This document shows, one piece after another, positions 1 to 5,516 of a stretch of 8,293 nucleotides of DNA (the first letter of the stretch is position 1; each line of letters begins with the position of its first letter). This stretch comes from Deltaproteobacteria bacterium. Its GTDB lineage: Bacteria > Desulfobacterota > Syntrophia > Syntrophales > UBA5619. The stretch covers positions 1,082 to 9,374 of the forward strand of contig JAMDBG010000038.1 of the NCBI GenBank assembly GCA_023487865.1, read 5' to 3'. The position numbers and the translations under genes were made by a program. Below the pieces are notes generated by a model. The model was given only the letters and a program-made list of their open reading frames with translations, did no database searches and had not been told where the DNA came from.

Positions 1-775
1 CGATTTCCGACTGGTAAGCCAAAGCTTCATTGATGTACGTGTCTTTGTCTTCCCGGGCGCTGGCGACATCCCGAAACGCCTCCATCACATCGCTTGGCGG
101 CGCATCCTTGATCAACTGCACCGCCAGGAGCCGAATACCGGAGGACTGCTGGTCCAGAACATCCTGGGCTATTCGCTGCGCCCTCTCTTGAATCATCCCT
201 CTGCCTTCGGTAAGGATGAATTCTATGGTATCCTGGTTGATCTGGTTGCGCAAAGACGCCTCCACGGCGCTGCGCACCAGTTCTTCGGGTTCTGACAGGT
301 TATAGGCGAAGGCAGAAGCGTCTTTGACCTGATATTGGACGATCGCTTCGATCTCGATGAGGTTTTCATCGCCCGTGAGCATGAGGGAAGAAGAAACCTG
401 CGCCGTTCGCACATCGGCCAGGGCAACCCGGTTCACCTTTTCCAGCGGCCAGGGCAAGCGGTAATGGAGACCCGCCTCCACCTGCCGAACCGGTTTTCCG
501 AAGCGTTCGACAATGGCTGCTTCATTCGAGTTCACCCTGAACAAACCCGAGGCAACATAGGCCATCGCCAGCAGGATGACGCCGACAATGGCGAAACGAC
601 GAATCCCTTGAAGGATCTTCTCCAGGAACACTCCCTCGCCATGATGGTTGAAGTCGAGAAATCCACCCCGTCGCAACGCCTTGACGGCGTTGATGAGTAT
701 CTCCACTCCGTTGCTGAATATTAATAAAACGACGATCGCGGCGGCGATCTTGTCCAGCGTAACGAATCCCACCAT
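1..775 (-). CDS. hflK: HflK, FtsH-protease modulator (SPFH/prohibitin family), 3'-partial; probably the C-terminal half of a CDF-HflK fusion
   Basis: HflK forms with HflC a membrane-anchored ring around FtsH and restrains its degradation of membrane proteins. The frame is open from about 775 to the window edge, so the last part of the protein is missing. Counting from the ATG at 775, residues 1-35 look like the last CDF transmembrane helix (FVTLDKIAAAIVVLLIFSNG). Residues about 61-80 are a second hydrophobic segment (FAIVGVILLAMAYVASGLF). The SPFH domain starts near 82 (NEAAIVERFGKPV), followed by LTGDENLIEIEAIVQYQV (133-150) and the HflK-typical VASAREDKDTYINEAL (237-252). No convincing ribosome binding site precedes 775. 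The sequence before the SPFH domain continues the CDF domain upstream without a stop, once one base is removed. I infer a fused gene broken by a frameshift; independent initiation at 775 is the alternative. The HflK assignment itself is secure. Confidence 0.87.
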   Translation of the reverse strand, partial: MVGFVTLDKIAAAIVVLLIFSNGVEILINAVKALRRGGFLDFNHHGEGVFLEKILQGIRRFAIVGVILLAMAYVASGLFRVNSNEAAIVERFGKPVRQVEAGLHYRLPWPLEKVNRVALADVRTAQVSSSLMLTGDENLIEIEAIVQYQVKDASAFAYNLSEPEELVRSAVEASLRNQINQDTIEFILTEGRGMIQERAQRIAQDVLDQQSSGIRLLAVQLIKDAPPSDVMEAFRDVASAREDKDTYINEALAYQSEI

Positions 776-1265
776 GGTACCCGACCAGGGCCGCCACCAC
801 CACAACCGAGCTGTACATATCCACGCGGGCGTGGATCCCATTGGCAATAAGAGCGGGGGAGCCGGTCTCACGGCCCACATAGATCTGGTAGCGGGCCATG
901 AAATAGGTGATGGCGATCGAGATCAGGGAAATGGCCGCCACGAGGGGCACATTGCTCAGCTCCTCGCTCGCCCTGGACAAGACATCGCTGACAATCTCGA
1001 TCCCCACATAAAAGATGAAGCCAGCGACGATAACGGCACTGATGTTCTCGATACGGCTGATTCCTTGTGTCGTCTTGGTATCCTCCCGGCGTGCCAGGTA
1101 AAGTCCCGCCAAAACGACCAGCGATGGGATCAAGTCCGAAAACGAATGCCATGCTGATGCCCTCAGACTGACGCTGCCCGATAGGGCGGCAAGGATAAAC
1201 TTCAAGGCGATCAGCAGCACATTCGAAGCGATGGCAACAATTACGGCCTTTTCTTTGCGGTTCAT
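522..1265 (-). CDS. Cation diffusion facilitator (CDF) transmembrane domain; frame disrupted near 766-778, only the first ~163 codons are homologous
   Basis: CDF proteins export Zn/Cd/Co/Fe in exchange for protons. The ORF starts at the ATG at 1265, which overlaps the stop of the upstream foldase gene (ATGA, 1262-1265), so translation is probably coupled. The metal-site signatures of the family are present: H40-SFS-D44 in helix 2 and H145-ARV-D149 in helix 5, within five hydrophobic helices (roughly 6-28, 38-58, 75-95, 106-124, 145-162). After residue about 163 (ALVGYH) the frame turns into low-complexity Arg-rich nonsense until a stop at 522, while the expected helix 6 (FVTLDKIAAAIVVLLIF) lies in the next frame. 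One extra base in the stretch read on the minus strand as taccatggtggga explains this. The usual cytoplasmic C-terminal domain is absent; HflK takes its place. Whether the shift is a mutation or a sequencing error cannot be told here. Confidence 0.8.
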   Translation of the reverse strand: MNRKEKAVIVAIASNVLLIALKFILAALSGSVSLRASAWHSFSDLIPSLVVLAGLYLARREDTKTTQGISRIENISAVIVAGFIFYVGIEIVSDVLSRASEELSNVPLVAAISLISIAITYFMARYQIYVGRETGSPALIANGIHARVDMYSSVVVVAALVGYHGGIRYAGQDRRRDRRFINIQQRSGDTHQRRQGVATGWISRLQPSWRGSVPGEDPSRDSSFRHCRRHPAGDGLCCLGFVQGELE

Positions 1266-3160
1266 TTGGCAGCACCCACCTTCTTTTCTTTATTTGTTTT
1301 GTTGATGATCGATTTTAACGCTCCTTCATGGATCACCAACTTCGCTTCATTCATCATGTCCTTGTAGAGCTTCATGGTCAAATCGTCATGCTTGTTCGCC
1401 CTTACCTCTTTTTTCGCATACTCTTTTACCTCCTCGAATGATTGCGGTCGCGGCGTCTCCTTCTCTCGAACCTTAATGATGAGGTAATCTTCCCCCACGG
1501 GAAACGGTTTGGTGATCCCTCCGGGTTCCAGATCCATCAGTTTTTCGTGGAGATGATGGTCCTGTATTTCAACGAGGGGATTGGCCGACTCGGCAATCCA
1601 GCCGGAGATTTCGCCTCCCTTCTGGGCCGTCTGGGGGTCTTCCGAGTACTGTTTTGCCGCTTCCTCAAAGGCAATCCCCTTTTTAAAGAACCCCGGCTTC
1701 AGTTTTTGATAAGCTTCCTCGATCTTTTGAGCGGCTCTCTTGTCATCCGCCTCGTTTCGGCCCCTGTGAACGGCAATGATGCTCACCTTCACTTTCGGCG
1801 GGGTCTGGAAATGTTTCCTGTTTTCCTCATAGAATTTTTTCGCCTCTTCATCTTTCACCTCCAACTTCTGATCCACCTGCTCTTCATGAAAGACCTCTTT
1901 TAGGACATGCTCTCGCGCCTCCTCTATTTCGTTCTTTTTCTTGGCATTGAGCATGCGGTCGTAGGAATCCTCCAACAGGAGCAGCCGGACGATCATTCGG
2001 TCCACGAACTTGCTTCGCTCTTCATAGGAGCTGTATCTCTTCTGTTCGGATGGAGGCATCTCCTTGAACTCCTGATAGAAATCCTCCAGAGAGAAGCGGC
2101 GCCCATGCAGGGTAAAGAGGGTCTGGGCTTTCCTTTCTTCGTAGAGTTTCTCTTCCCGCTCCTTCAGCAAGGATTGGCGGATTTCATCCCTCACCTGGTC
2201 AATCGGCAGATAGGAGGCAGGGATTCTCTCCTTCAGGCGCGCGAGGAAGTATTTCCCTTTTTCCTCAATGGGGCGGCTGAGTTCCCCCGGATTTAAAGAA
2301 GCGACTGCTTTTTCAAAGGTGTCCCCCCGCGATCCGCTTTTGTGCTCTATGGTCGTCAAACGGGCGTCCTTTCCAAATGACCTGGCAACGGCCTCGAAAC
2401 CTTCGCCTGCGCCCAGCTTGGCCCAGGCCTTCTCCGCATTTTCTTTTGCCTTGCCCCCTTCCATCTCAAGCTGCTCAATGATCCATTTCTGCGGCTCTCG
2501 ATACCTCTCCCTGCCCTTTTCGTAAGCATTGCGAACGTCCTCTATGCCAGGCTCGGGTATTTTTAGAATTTCGTAGTTTTTGGTAATGGTGGCCGTATCT
2601 TTCAACTCACTGATGTACTTCTCCACGTAGGCGGGCTCTTTTTCCGATACCAGGATGCCTTTGATCTGCTCGCGGACGTCATAAAGCTGCTTATTGGCGA
2701 ACCGACCTCGGTTCTTGTCATAATACTGCTGGATTTCGGTCTCGCTTACAGGGATTTTGTTCCGTTCATGGATTTCCGAATGAAGCTCCTGCAGGGTAAC
2801 CCGATCCTCCGCGTGCTTCAGGGCGTGCCTGATATTATTGCGATTGTCCAACTGTTTCTCTTTGATCTTGCGTTTGATCATATCGTCAAGAACCATCTCG
2901 CGGATAATGCCGCTATAGACTTCCACGGTCCTGGGGATCTTGTCTATGACCGGTACGAGGGAGTCTCCTACTTGGACCTTGATCCCTTCGGTCCGCTGTT
3001 TCAGGTAGTTTTCCAAACCTTCCGCCGTAATCTCCGCATGAACATAGGTGGCGACAATATTGGGGTTGGAGGGTTTGTTCCCTTCACCCCCGCACCCGAT
3101 CAGAAAAAGAAGGACGATTATGGGTGATAAGCAAAAGCAATACGCTCGGAGCTTCATCAT
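1262..3160 (-). CDS. SurA/PpiC-like peptidyl-prolyl isomerase lipoprotein, two parvulin-type domains
   Basis: A predicted periplasmic foldase/chaperone of 632 residues. I chose the start at 3160 because it gives an immediate lipoprotein signal peptide (MMKLR, hydrophobic stretch 11-21, lipobox LIGC with C23) and a GAGG ribosome site 8 nt upstream. An in-frame start at 3301 would add 47 residues inside the repeated leader and bury the signal peptide. Residues about 35-220 are charged and helical, like the SurA chaperone module. Residues about 224-311 form a first, diverged parvulin-like domain (GEGFEAVARSFGKD then SLNPGELSRPIEEKGKYF). Residues about 452-568 form a better-conserved one (EEAAKQYSEDPQTAQKGGEI then LEPGGITKPFPVGEDYLII). 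The Lys-rich tail overlaps the next gene by ATGA. It is first in an operon with CDF-HflK, behind a metal-type promoter, which suggests envelope repair during metal stress. Catalytic activity, especially of domain one, is uncertain. Confidence 0.85.
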   Translation of the reverse strand: MMKLRAYCFCLSPIIVLLFLIGCGGEGNKPSNPNIVATYVHAEITAEGLENYLKQRTEGIKVQVGDSLVPVIDKIPRTVEVYSGIIREMVLDDMIKRKIKEKQLDNRNNIRHALKHAEDRVTLQELHSEIHERNKIPVSETEIQQYYDKNRGRFANKQLYDVREQIKGILVSEKEPAYVEKYISELKDTATITKNYEILKIPEPGIEDVRNAYEKGRERYREPQKWIIEQLEMEGGKAKENAEKAWAKLGAGEGFEAVARSFGKDARLTTIEHKSGSRGDTFEKAVASLNPGELSRPIEEKGKYFLARLKERIPASYLPIDQVRDEIRQSLLKEREEKLYEERKAQTLFTLHGRRFSLEDFYQEFKEMPPSEQKRYSSYEERSKFVDRMIVRLLLLEDSYDRMLNAKKKNEIEEAREHVLKEVFHEEQVDQKLEVKDEEAKKFYEENRKHFQTPPKVKVSIIAVHRGRNEADDKRAAQKIEEAYQKLKPGFFKKGIAFEEAAKQYSEDPQTAQKGGEISGWIAESANPLVEIQDHHLHEKLMDLEPGGITKPFPVGEDYLIIKVREKETPRPQSFEEVKEYAKKEVRANKHDDLTMKLYKDMMNEAKLVIHEGALKSIINKTNKEKKVGAAK

Positions 3161-3333
3161 CCTTGACACCTCTGATTCACCGACATGCTTCCCCAGCGCC
3201 GGAAAAACGATTTGCATCGCATAAATGTTTCTACTCTCTCGCGCAAATGGCTTATCATGATTCCATACCGATTGGTAAAGCGCCGTCCCATTGCCCGCCA
3301 AGAGGTTGAATATTCACGAAATTCATCAAACAC
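3157..3333 (-). other. Possible 58-codon upstream ORF in the repeated leader, overlapping the foldase start
   Basis: A GTG-started frame at 3333 runs 58 codons and stops at 3157-3159, overlapping the foldase ATG (ATGA). The predicted peptide is basic and aromatic-rich (for example RRFTNRYGIMISHLRERVE) with no family I recognise. The second repeat copy keeps this frame open (7965-8141) and keeps the ATGA overlap, while both other minus-strand frames acquire stops there. The five internal differences are two synonymous and three replacement changes, so selection is not shown. No good ribosome site precedes the GTG. It may be a real leader peptide or simply untranslated leader. Confidence 0.25.
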
Positions 3334-3371
3334 CTGCTTAGTCGGGAGCTGAGCCCAATCTCCTGGCGGCT

Positions 3372-3402
3372 ACTCAACACCCTGTAGTTGCTATAGAGTC
3401 AA
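3372..3402 (-). promoter_or_regulatory. MerR-family heavy-metal promoter/operator (CadR/PbrR/ZntR type), copy 1
   Basis: On the minus strand, TTGACT (3397-3402) is followed by a 19-bp spacer and TTGAGT (3372-3377). The overlong 19-20-bp spacer with a dyad centred between the boxes is the hallmark of promoters untwisted by MerR-family activators. Here the half-sites are ACTCTATAG and CTACAGGGT separated by CAA; seven of nine positions are symmetric. The arrangement closely resembles, from memory, the pbrA promoter of Cupriavidus. It drives the foldase-CDF-HflK genes. A decayed MerR-type gene diverges from it. The metal recognised (Pb, Cd or Zn) cannot be decided. Confidence 0.8.
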
Positions 3403-3428
3403 GAACTTTTTTCAAATAAAGCGAAGAG

Positions 3429-3660
3429 GTGCCAATAAACCGCGATTACAGGATCGGCAAACTGATTAACAAGATGTTTGGTGGAAACCGTCCGCAGCTG
3501 TGAGTGGGAGGGATTGCTGCCTGAATCGATAAGGCCGGGCGACAACTACTTGCTATATGGCAATCGTTATGTAGAGTGCCTGCGATTCATGCGCCAATGC
3601 CAGCTCTGGACATGACGCAGGGTGAAACGCTTCGTCTGCTCCATCTGCGAGACACCCCTT
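3429..3660 (+). pseudogene. Decayed MerR-family metal regulator (CadR/PbrR/ZntR-like), N-terminal half only
   Basis: Three plus-strand frames together spell the start of a Cd/Pb/Zn-responsive MerR regulator. Frame A from 3435 reads NRDYRIGKL. Frame B at about 3475-3600 reads C-L-VETVRSCEWEGLLPES, then DNYLLYGNRYVECLRFMRQC. Frame C from 3606 reads LDMTQGETLRLLHLRDTP. In the family these correspond to YRIGELA, the HTH helix and wing (VETIRYYEREGLLPEP), NYRLYG...HVERLRFIR.C and SLDMTLDEIR.LL.LRD. Two lesions separate the frames: a net loss of about 5 nt near 3465-3480 and of 1 nt near 3604. The original start appears to be ATA at 3435 (ATG lost) behind an AGAGG site; a GTG at 3429 is also in frame. 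The metal-binding C-terminal half is missing, cut near 3660 beside the DUF3343 gene. It diverges from the copy 1 promoter, exactly where such a regulator belongs. Confidence 0.85.
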
Positions 3661-3671
3661 TTATCTTCAAA

Positions 3672-3899
3672 TCACAGAGGAACTATCTTTTCCCATGTCA
3701 CCGCTCCTTGCAGAATCGCTGCCACCTGGTCCTGCCGATCAATCCCGACGCGGAGGCAGACTCCGCAGTCCTCACTGATATGGCGGGGTATAGGAATCAG
3801 CGTATGGGCGATTTCCTCATCTCTGAGGATCTTTTCCGCCGTCATGGCATGTCTAACGGAGGGAAAAAGGAAAACGGCGAACTTCTGCGGTTCCATCAT
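3672..3899 (-). CDS. DUF3343 small protein (putative Se/S-carrier-like)
   Basis: A 75-residue protein with the family pattern: FPSVRHAMTAEKILRDEEI (12-30), a proline-rich IPIPRHISEDCG (35-46), and cysteines at 45 and 48 (DCGVC). DUF3343 proteins are commonly encoded beside YedF and are suspected to handle sulfur or selenium; a biochemical role is not established to my knowledge. The start at 3899 overlaps the yedF stop by ATGA, indicating coupled translation, and a second ATG follows at once. The length is normal for the family. Its stop lies only about 12 bp from the decayed regulator that converges from the other strand. No intrinsic terminator is visible downstream. Confidence 0.85.
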   Translation of the reverse strand: MMEPQKFAVFLFPSVRHAMTAEKILRDEEIAHTLIPIPRHISEDCGVCLRVGIDRQDQVAAILQGAVTWEKIVPL

Positions 3900-4522
3900 G
3901 GACGCACCAACCGGGCAGCGCCGGCCATCGTTTCGGCGATATCATACATATTAGAGATATGGCCCACCGCCACCTGATCGCCGAGCCCGAAATAGTTCAC
4001 GCAGGTCCCGCAAACCAGAATATCCGCTCCGGCCTTTTCCATCTGTTGCAAATCATCGAGGACCGCCGAATCCCTTGCGGCAAGCTTCACCCCGGCGTTG
4101 TAACAGATGATCACAGCCGGCTGGGGCTTCAGTTGCAGGAGGGTATGGATGAAACTCCGAACCAGGACGTCTCCCAGGGCGTCATCCCCCCGTCCCATGC
4201 GGTTGTCCGACAGGATAACGACGAGGGGACCGGTCTCTTTCCCGGAAACGGCGATAGAGGACATCTCGTCTTCTCTGGCGTTCGCCCCTCCCGGAAGTTG
4301 AACGGCAGCCCCCGTTCGTTTCAGCGCGATCTCCCAAGTCCCCGCATCCCTTTCCGTCACGGAAAACTTGCAGGCCGCTTTCGCGGCCAGGCGGCGGATG
4401 TTCTCCACGGCCGTATCATTATCCACGAACACGGTTACTTCTTCGTTTTCTTCAATGCTCTTTTTCACCAAAATAACGGGCTGGGGACAGGCAAGCCCTC
4501 TGGCATCCACTGTGACCGGCAT
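3896..4522 (-). CDS. yedF: YedF, sulfurtransferase-like selenium metabolism protein (TusA domain plus DsrE-like domain)
   Basis: A 208-residue two-domain protein. Residues 1-70 are a TusA/SirA-like domain with the Cys-Pro signature DARGLACPQP (persulfide-type Cys12). Residues about 98-208 are a DsrE/DsrF-like domain (VVILSDNRMGRGDDALGDVL) carrying a CGTC pair at 171-174 followed by VNYFGL. This architecture and length match the YedF family, placed in selenium metabolism by its genome association with Se-utilisation genes; the reaction is not settled. A strong site (GGAGG, 6 nt spacing) fixes the start at 4522. It is followed by DUF3343 with an ATGA overlap. The 229-bp gap to the activase gene upstream allows either a separate promoter or readthrough. 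Confidence 0.92.
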   Translation of the reverse strand: MPVTVDARGLACPQPVILVKKSIEENEEVTVFVDNDTAVENIRRLAAKAACKFSVTERDAGTWEIALKRTGAAVQLPGGANAREDEMSSIAVSGKETGPLVVILSDNRMGRGDDALGDVLVRSFIHTLLQLKPQPAVIICYNAGVKLAARDSAVLDDLQQMEKAGADILVCGTCVNYFGLGDQVAVGHISNMYDIAETMAGAARLVRP

Positions 4523-4751
4523 ATATCTCCTCCTTCTCCATTAATGGCTTTGTTTACCGTGATTCTTAAACTTTTGCTTGATTGATCCATCTTTTGACGG
4601 CCTCGTAAAAAAGTGAAATATCCTGTAACGGGTTAAAAGTTAGCAGGAAATACTTGAACTCCCCCTTCCTCACCCCATGTTGTTCCGGCGCCGTGAGGCG
4701 CCCGTTGGCTTGGTAAAAGCCTCTTTCTGTTGCTGCTTCACGACACCGCTG
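4523..4751. other. 229-bp intergenic gap between the activase and yedF
   Basis: No gene is supported here. A compact GC hairpin lies at 4687-4702 (GGCGCC, loop GTGA, GGCGCC) but lacks a following T-run on either strand, so it is not a clear terminator. The segment near 4595-4614 (minus strand tttttacgaggccgtc) resembles an intergenic motif I remember from deltaproteobacterial genomes; this is unverified. I see no convincing -35/-10 pair for yedF. Confidence 0.5.
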
Positions 4752-5516
4752 TCACGTATCTCCCCTGACAAGACCGCTTGCCCCATAGAGGGCAGATCCC
4801 AAGGCTCCGATGGTCTGCGGGTCAGCAGGCACCACGACAGGCACCCCGATCCGGCTTTCGATGAGTTGCCGAACGCATCGATTTAGCGCTACGCCTCCCG
4901 CGAAGACAATGTCGCCCCGAACACCTACTCTATTGAGGAGGGCAATCGAACGGCCGACGATGGAGCCATGGATGCCGAGCGCCACTTCGTTTCGCCGAGC
5001 CCCTTGGGCCACGAGGGATACGACCTCCGATTCCGCAAAGACCGTGCACATGCTGTTTATCTTTTCCGCTCTGGCCGCCGAGAGCGCAGCGGTTGCGAAG
5101 TCCTCCAGGGAAAATCCCAGCGCAGTGGCCATCACCTCCAGGAACCGACCCGTGCCGGCGGCGCATTTGTCGTTCATTTCAAACTTGATCATGTCACCCG
5201 CTTCGTTGAGCGAAATGGCCTTTGTGTCCTGCCCGCCGATGTCGAGGATGGTGCGACAGGAGGGGATCAAGGCCTTCGCCCCCAAAGCGAAGGCCCTGAT
5301 CTCGCTTATGACATCGCAGTTCAGATAGCGCTTTAGCAGATGCCGGCCGTATCCAGTCGCCACCGCCCTGTCGTACGGCACATCACGCAATAATTCGCGT
5401 GTCGTTACGAGAGGATCGTGCGAATTGATCCTTTTTTTCGCGACCACTACGTTCCCCTCCTCGACGACGATCAGTTTCACCGTCCGCGAGCCAATGTCGA
5501 TGCCGGCAACTCTCAT
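4752..5516 (-). CDS. Acyl-CoA dehydratase-type activase (BadF/BadG/BcrA/BcrD ATPase family; HgdC/YjiL-like)
   Basis: A 254-residue ASKHA-fold ATPase that hydrolyses ATP to push a low-potential electron into its partner reductase. N-terminal phosphate loop: IDIGSRTVKLIVVEEG (6-21). Second phosphate motif: LDIGGQDTKAISL (91-103). Two cysteines expected to hold a single [4Fe-4S] at the homodimer interface: C118 in NDKCAAGTGRF and C157 in MCTVFAESE. Their spacing of 39 equals that of the characterised HgdC activator (C127/C166). The C-terminal adenosine loop VFAGGVALNRCV (204-215) and PADPQTIGALGSALYG (230-245) are present. The start at 5516 is chosen because it begins the phosphate-loop strand and overlaps the reductase stop by one base (TGATG). 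A longer frame back to 5669 only reads through the reductase gene. Confidence 0.93.
   Translation of the reverse strand: MRVAGIDIGSRTVKLIVVEEGNVVVAKKRINSHDPLVTTRELLRDVPYDRAVATGYGRHLLKRYLNCDVISEIRAFALGAKALIPSCRTILDIGGQDTKAISLNEAGDMIKFEMNDKCAAGTGRFLEVMATALGFSLEDFATAALSAARAEKINSMCTVFAESEVVSLVAQGARRNEVALGIHGSIVGRSIALLNRVGVRGDIVFAGGVALNRCVRQLIESRIGVPVVVPADPQTIGALGSALYGASGLVRGDT

Larger units (their letters stand above)
3150..3403. repeat. 254-bp direct repeat, copy 1 (metal promoter, leader and first codons of the downstream gene)
   Basis: This segment matches 7958-8211 without any gap and with 12 mismatches by hand count (about 95% identity). On the minus strand it runs from the -35 box of a MerR-type promoter through the leader to the start codon and the codons KLR of the downstream gene. 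Mismatches lie at 3155, 3156, 3164 and 3165 near the start codon, at 3387, 3389 and 3390 in the operator centre, and at 3241, 3254, 3273, 3293 and 3297 in between. Similarity stops abruptly on both sides. It carries no transposase and no clear terminal inverted repeats, so I read it as a duplicated regulatory unit rather than a transposon. Confidence 0.93.

Noticed and set aside
335..724. Plus-strand ORF of 129 codons
   Set aside because: It is antisense to the clearly conserved HflK frame and has no recognisable domain or ribosome site.
3161..3301. Upstream in-frame start of the foldase at 3301
   Set aside because: It lies in the repeated leader, its frame has a stop in the second copy, and the signal peptide plus ribosome site favour 3160.
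3150..3403. Insertion sequence or MITE
   Set aside because: There is no transposase, no convincing terminal inverted repeat and no target-site duplication; the content is a promoter plus leader.
3567..3644. Minus-strand 25-codon ORF downstream of DUF3343
   Set aside because: It has no ribosome site and lies opposite the MerR remnant, which explains the sequence better.
4687..4702. GGCGCC-GTGA-GGCGCC hairpin as terminator of the activase gene
   Set aside because: There is no T-run after it on either strand and the stem is only six pairs.
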